Below, piece after piece: positions 59,801 through 60,723 of a stretch of 60,723 nt of DNA. Below the pieces are notes generated by a model. The model was not told where the DNA came from. It searched no databases and saw only the letters and a program-made list of their open reading frames with translations. The stretch's first letter is position 1. Every line of letters begins with the position of its first letter. Position numbers and translations under genes: made by a program. Origin of the DNA: Xanthomonas cassavae CFBP 4642 (lineage in GTDB: Bacteria > Pseudomonadota > Gammaproteobacteria > Xanthomonadales > Xanthomonadaceae); the NCBI RefSeq assembly GCF_000454545.1, contig NZ_CM002139.1, positions 2,343,926 to 2,404,648 of the forward strand, given 5' to 3'.

Positions 59801-59914
59801 AACCTGACCAAGCAGGAGTCCCGCTCGCACCTGGGCGAGGACACCCGCGCCCGCTTCTACACCGGCGGCTACGCAGGCCGGCTGGCGTACCTCGGGCTGA
59901 CCTACAAGTTCTAG
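56816..59914 (+). CDS. Large TonB-dependent receptor, carbohydrate-type
   Basis: A 1,032-residue outer-membrane receptor. Signal peptide (IAIALFASAASTAAAQQ), TonB-box-like DLDAVTVTGYR, and a plug with SLEQKRNANAVVDVITAEDV, GKFPDKNVADALQRVPGVVI and VRGLSSELVLTELNG. The long barrel ends AYLGLTYKF with terminal Phe. The plug motif GKFPDxNVAxALQRxPGV is typical of the large receptors that Xanthomonas uses for plant sugars and other complex substrates, distinct from FyuA types. Three Cys pairs occur in loops (58.0, 58.5 and 58.9 kb). No substrate-degrading enzymes or regulator lie next to it here, so the substrate is unknown. Confidence 0.9.
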   Translation: MNCTPFARHRSTLSAGIAIALFASAASTAAAQQADGTPAPTGQTEVQATDLDAVTVTGYRYAIEKSLEQKRNANAVVDVITAEDVGKFPDKNVADALQRVPGVVISRDGGEGKNVSVRGLSSELVLTELNGNYIATAESNGDPTRSFNYTLLPSNLLGSAELYKTPEARIDEGGIGGTVILQTRRPLELEPHSGFVSAEGTWSDTSKKTDGQFSGSYSWHDQDNRFGVFVGYTQQKRTARTLNASTESWQWYGRDEVGPAVDVNGNPSDFNANWWGGTGFWNQDGKYSTGFMMPTAVSLEAKREERERKGGQLTLQFKPTDDLTLTANYFRFDLSQDSQTNTIKIPEWNIARYDGDGNWRGGRLLDGLQFDPSGTIVTGAAYSLRPGKTYYCSEAQAAAAGLPPGGWGSDDCTVPTPQITGSYNIEKSQSQTVDLGGEWRGEQVDVAFKAGRTWAKGGPELQFSLPIKPRLQNADGSWSNGNFASAWDLTGTPSMTFSPELMQNLRDGILQVDLGSTGSSWTRNTNQQQYAQIDTTWHFDGEVFDSLQFGLKRRDGGIHRSTGNNYWVCPGTDPGDYDNRYWNGRCNAIATQFSPGLLFAQDNLAGGVKASAFPAIDFPGYIGYLNQTYGAMQTRSEDNFVYNVDEEIYSTYLQLNFHTERLRGNVGVRVARTGQRAASTDKVTAYNDYFFDGADGNPLACQQGAAAPGGAPADTYCGTEGYWRLSDSVQRTESFVVSGLDRNYTDVLPSFNLAYDLTENLLLRAAASKVIARPSYNDIAAPGSLEFYSPEYVADRRLTGGASEQGWYGSGSNKNLEPYKANQFDLGLEWYFQPGSVAGVGLFRKNVENFAVDVISDVNMMVDGQPVTVQNYSTQAGGQDAVSQGVELYAQHTLPFGLGVQFNYTYNDASKAAVRLEDGTEAGKTSMPGSAKNQTNLTVFYETDSLLLRASYNRRGELVQGLVNGLNVFEEPYYQIDLNAAYNITPALSLTASVLNLTKQESRSHLGEDTRARFYTGGYAGRLAYLGLTYKF

Positions 59915-59925
59915 CGCCAACGTGT

Positions 59926-59966
59926 CGCGCCCATGCCTGCCGCGTGGCGGACGGTATGGGCGCGAT
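59926..59966 (+). terminator. Long hairpin after large TonB-dependent receptor gene
   Basis: Perfect 10-bp outer stem TCGCGCCCAT / ATGGGCGCGA with an inner CCGC/GCGG stem, 12 bp past the receptor stop codon. No T-tract follows, so termination is plausible but unproven. Confidence 0.45.
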
Positions 59967-59995
59967 GGTTGGGGGACGTCGGGGCTGCGGTGGAC

Positions 59996-60060
59996 GTGAA
60001 CCTGGAATCGTTGTTTTCCGTTGTAAGTGAACCTGGAACCGTTATTTTCGGGAACCGTTA
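59996..60060. repeat. Direct repeat pair resembling an insertion-sequence end
   Basis: Two copies of GTGAACCTGGAA(T/C)CGTT(G/A)TTTTC lie about 32 bp apart, followed by a third partial unit GGAACCGTTATTCTC. Multiple short direct repeats of this kind occur at the ends of IS21-family elements. No istA/istB-like gene is present in the window, so this may be a solo end left by deletion. Confidence 0.4.
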
Positions 60061-60111
60061 TTCTCAAGCTCGCGATATGAATGTTGCGCAGCCAGTGGGA
60101 CCAGACCGCTG

Positions 60112-60723
60112 CTACTTCTGCTTGAACTGTTTGAGCAGGGACTCCGGGATGAAAGTAAGGCTTCCTCTTGCCCGAGAGCATGCTACGTAGAGCCTGTTTC
60201 GCGGACCGGGTTTGAGTTGACTCAAAGTCGAAGCGTGGAAGGCCTTGACGTTTGGAGCACTGAGGACGACGCAGACATCGCCATAGTGATCTGCACCTTT
60301 GGAAGCACCCCAGTTCTCCGAGAAGCAGCCGTACTTGTAGTGCTCTTGGTAGAAGAGCTTGACGACCGACGGGTCACTATAGAGAGCCAGGACAGCTTCC
60401 GGATCGGACTCGAATCTAACTGCGGTCTCTCGGTCCTCATGCGCAACGATTGAGACGCCTAACTGGTTGCTGATGAACTGGCAGACACTCACTGAGCAGC
60501 GCCTGCTGACCTTGAGGGAATCTGTGTCCACTCGAAGCCCTGCTGCTACGAACCTAGCCTTGTACCTTGCGTAGTCATCATGCAAGGTGCTGTTCTTCTG
60601 GCCATCCCGGCTCGTGTCGTACGTGTGCTGCGACGTCCCCCCATCCTGAGTAGCAGTCGGGTTTAGAGTCCGGGGTTGATGATATCGCTGTTGGCCAGGT
60701 GCTGGGCATAGGCCGTCGGCGTC
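60112..60723 (-). CDS. Superfamily I helicase C-terminal fragment (partial at right edge)
   Basis: The frame is open from the right edge to the stop at 60112; at least the last 157 codons look coding. Near the end, WGASKGADHYGDVCVVL matches the SKGLE-type motif and RNRLYVACSRARGSL the YVAxTRA motif VI of UvrD/Rep-like helicases. Motifs I-III would lie beyond the window or be lost. The stretch 60586-60723 in this frame is less convincing and overlaps another partial frame ending at 60663. Codon use is less GC3-biased than that of its neighbours, suggesting acquired DNA. Whether the gene is intact cannot be judged. Confidence 0.55.
   Translation of the reverse strand, partial: DADGLCPAPGQQRYHQPRTLNPTATQDGGTSQHTYDTSRDGQKNSTLHDDYARYKARFVAAGLRVDTDSLKVSRRCSVSVCQFISNQLGVSIVAHEDRETAVRFESDPEAVLALYSDPSVVKLFYQEHYKYGCFSENWGASKGADHYGDVCVVLSAPNVKAFHASTLSQLKPGPRNRLYVACSRARGSLTFIPESLLKQFKQK
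60663..60723 (-). CDS. 3' end of an unidentified frame at window edge
   Basis: From the right edge a minus-strand frame reads TPTAYAQHLANSDIINPGL and stops at TAA (60663-60665). It is too short to identify; a transposase C terminus is one possibility given the repeat pair and helicase fragment alongside. It may equally be chance. Confidence 0.2.
   Translation of the reverse strand, partial: TPTAYAQHLANSDIINPGL

Overview
The window looks like a chromosome segment of a Xanthomonas-type plant-associated gammaproteobacterium. GC is high, chemoreceptors are in tandem, the che/mot operon ends in a ParA-like gene, TonB-dependent receptors are abundant, and a gattccc heptamer array is present. Assignment rests on protein resemblance and layout; no database search was possible.

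Region 1 (1-17.1 kb, all minus strand) is chemotaxis and motility. Three intact methyl-accepting chemotaxis proteins have sCache, CHASE3 and four-helix-bundle sensors. A fourth receptor gene is decayed, and one small gene encodes only a secreted four-helix-bundle sensor. The operon motC-motD-parA-cheW-STAS-cheY-cheA lies at 17.05-10.4 kb. Sites of the form TCAA-N15-GCCGNTAN (sigma-28/FliA type) precede the orphan sensor gene, one receptor gene and motC.

Region 2 (17.1-25.7 kb) starts with a degraded higA-like remnant. It continues with a minus-strand module: an ABC ATPase, an ABC permease/M1-peptidase-like gene broken by an in-frame TAA, and a FyuA-like TonB-dependent receptor. An AT-rich palindrome lies upstream. 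Next is a methyltransferase gene, also split by an in-frame TAA.

Region 3 (25.7-55.7 kb) is a complete yersiniabactin-type siderophore locus. On the minus strand the order is a 145-aa unknown protein, irp2 (HMWP2-like NRPS), ybtX (MFS), irp1 (HMWP1-like PKS/NRPS), ybtU, ybtT and a fused ybtE-ybtS (salicyl-AMP ligase plus salicylate synthase). From irp2 to ybtT successive genes overlap. An AraC-type regulator (ybtA) separates this from a plus-strand fyuA-like receptor gene with ybtP and ybtQ. Fur-box-like sequences lie in both control regions. Salicylate is made and activated by the fusion, three cyclising domains and one PKS module build the chain, YbtU reduces a ring, thioesterases release and proofread, and the second receptor plus YbtPQ would import the metal complex.

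Region 4 (55.7-60.7 kb) holds a terminator-like hairpin, the heptamer array, a frameshifted cheA-like remnant, a large TonB-dependent receptor of the type often linked to carbohydrate or complex substrates, a repeat pair resembling an insertion-sequence end, and a helicase C-terminal fragment running off the right edge. No tRNA, rRNA or CRISPR array was recognised.
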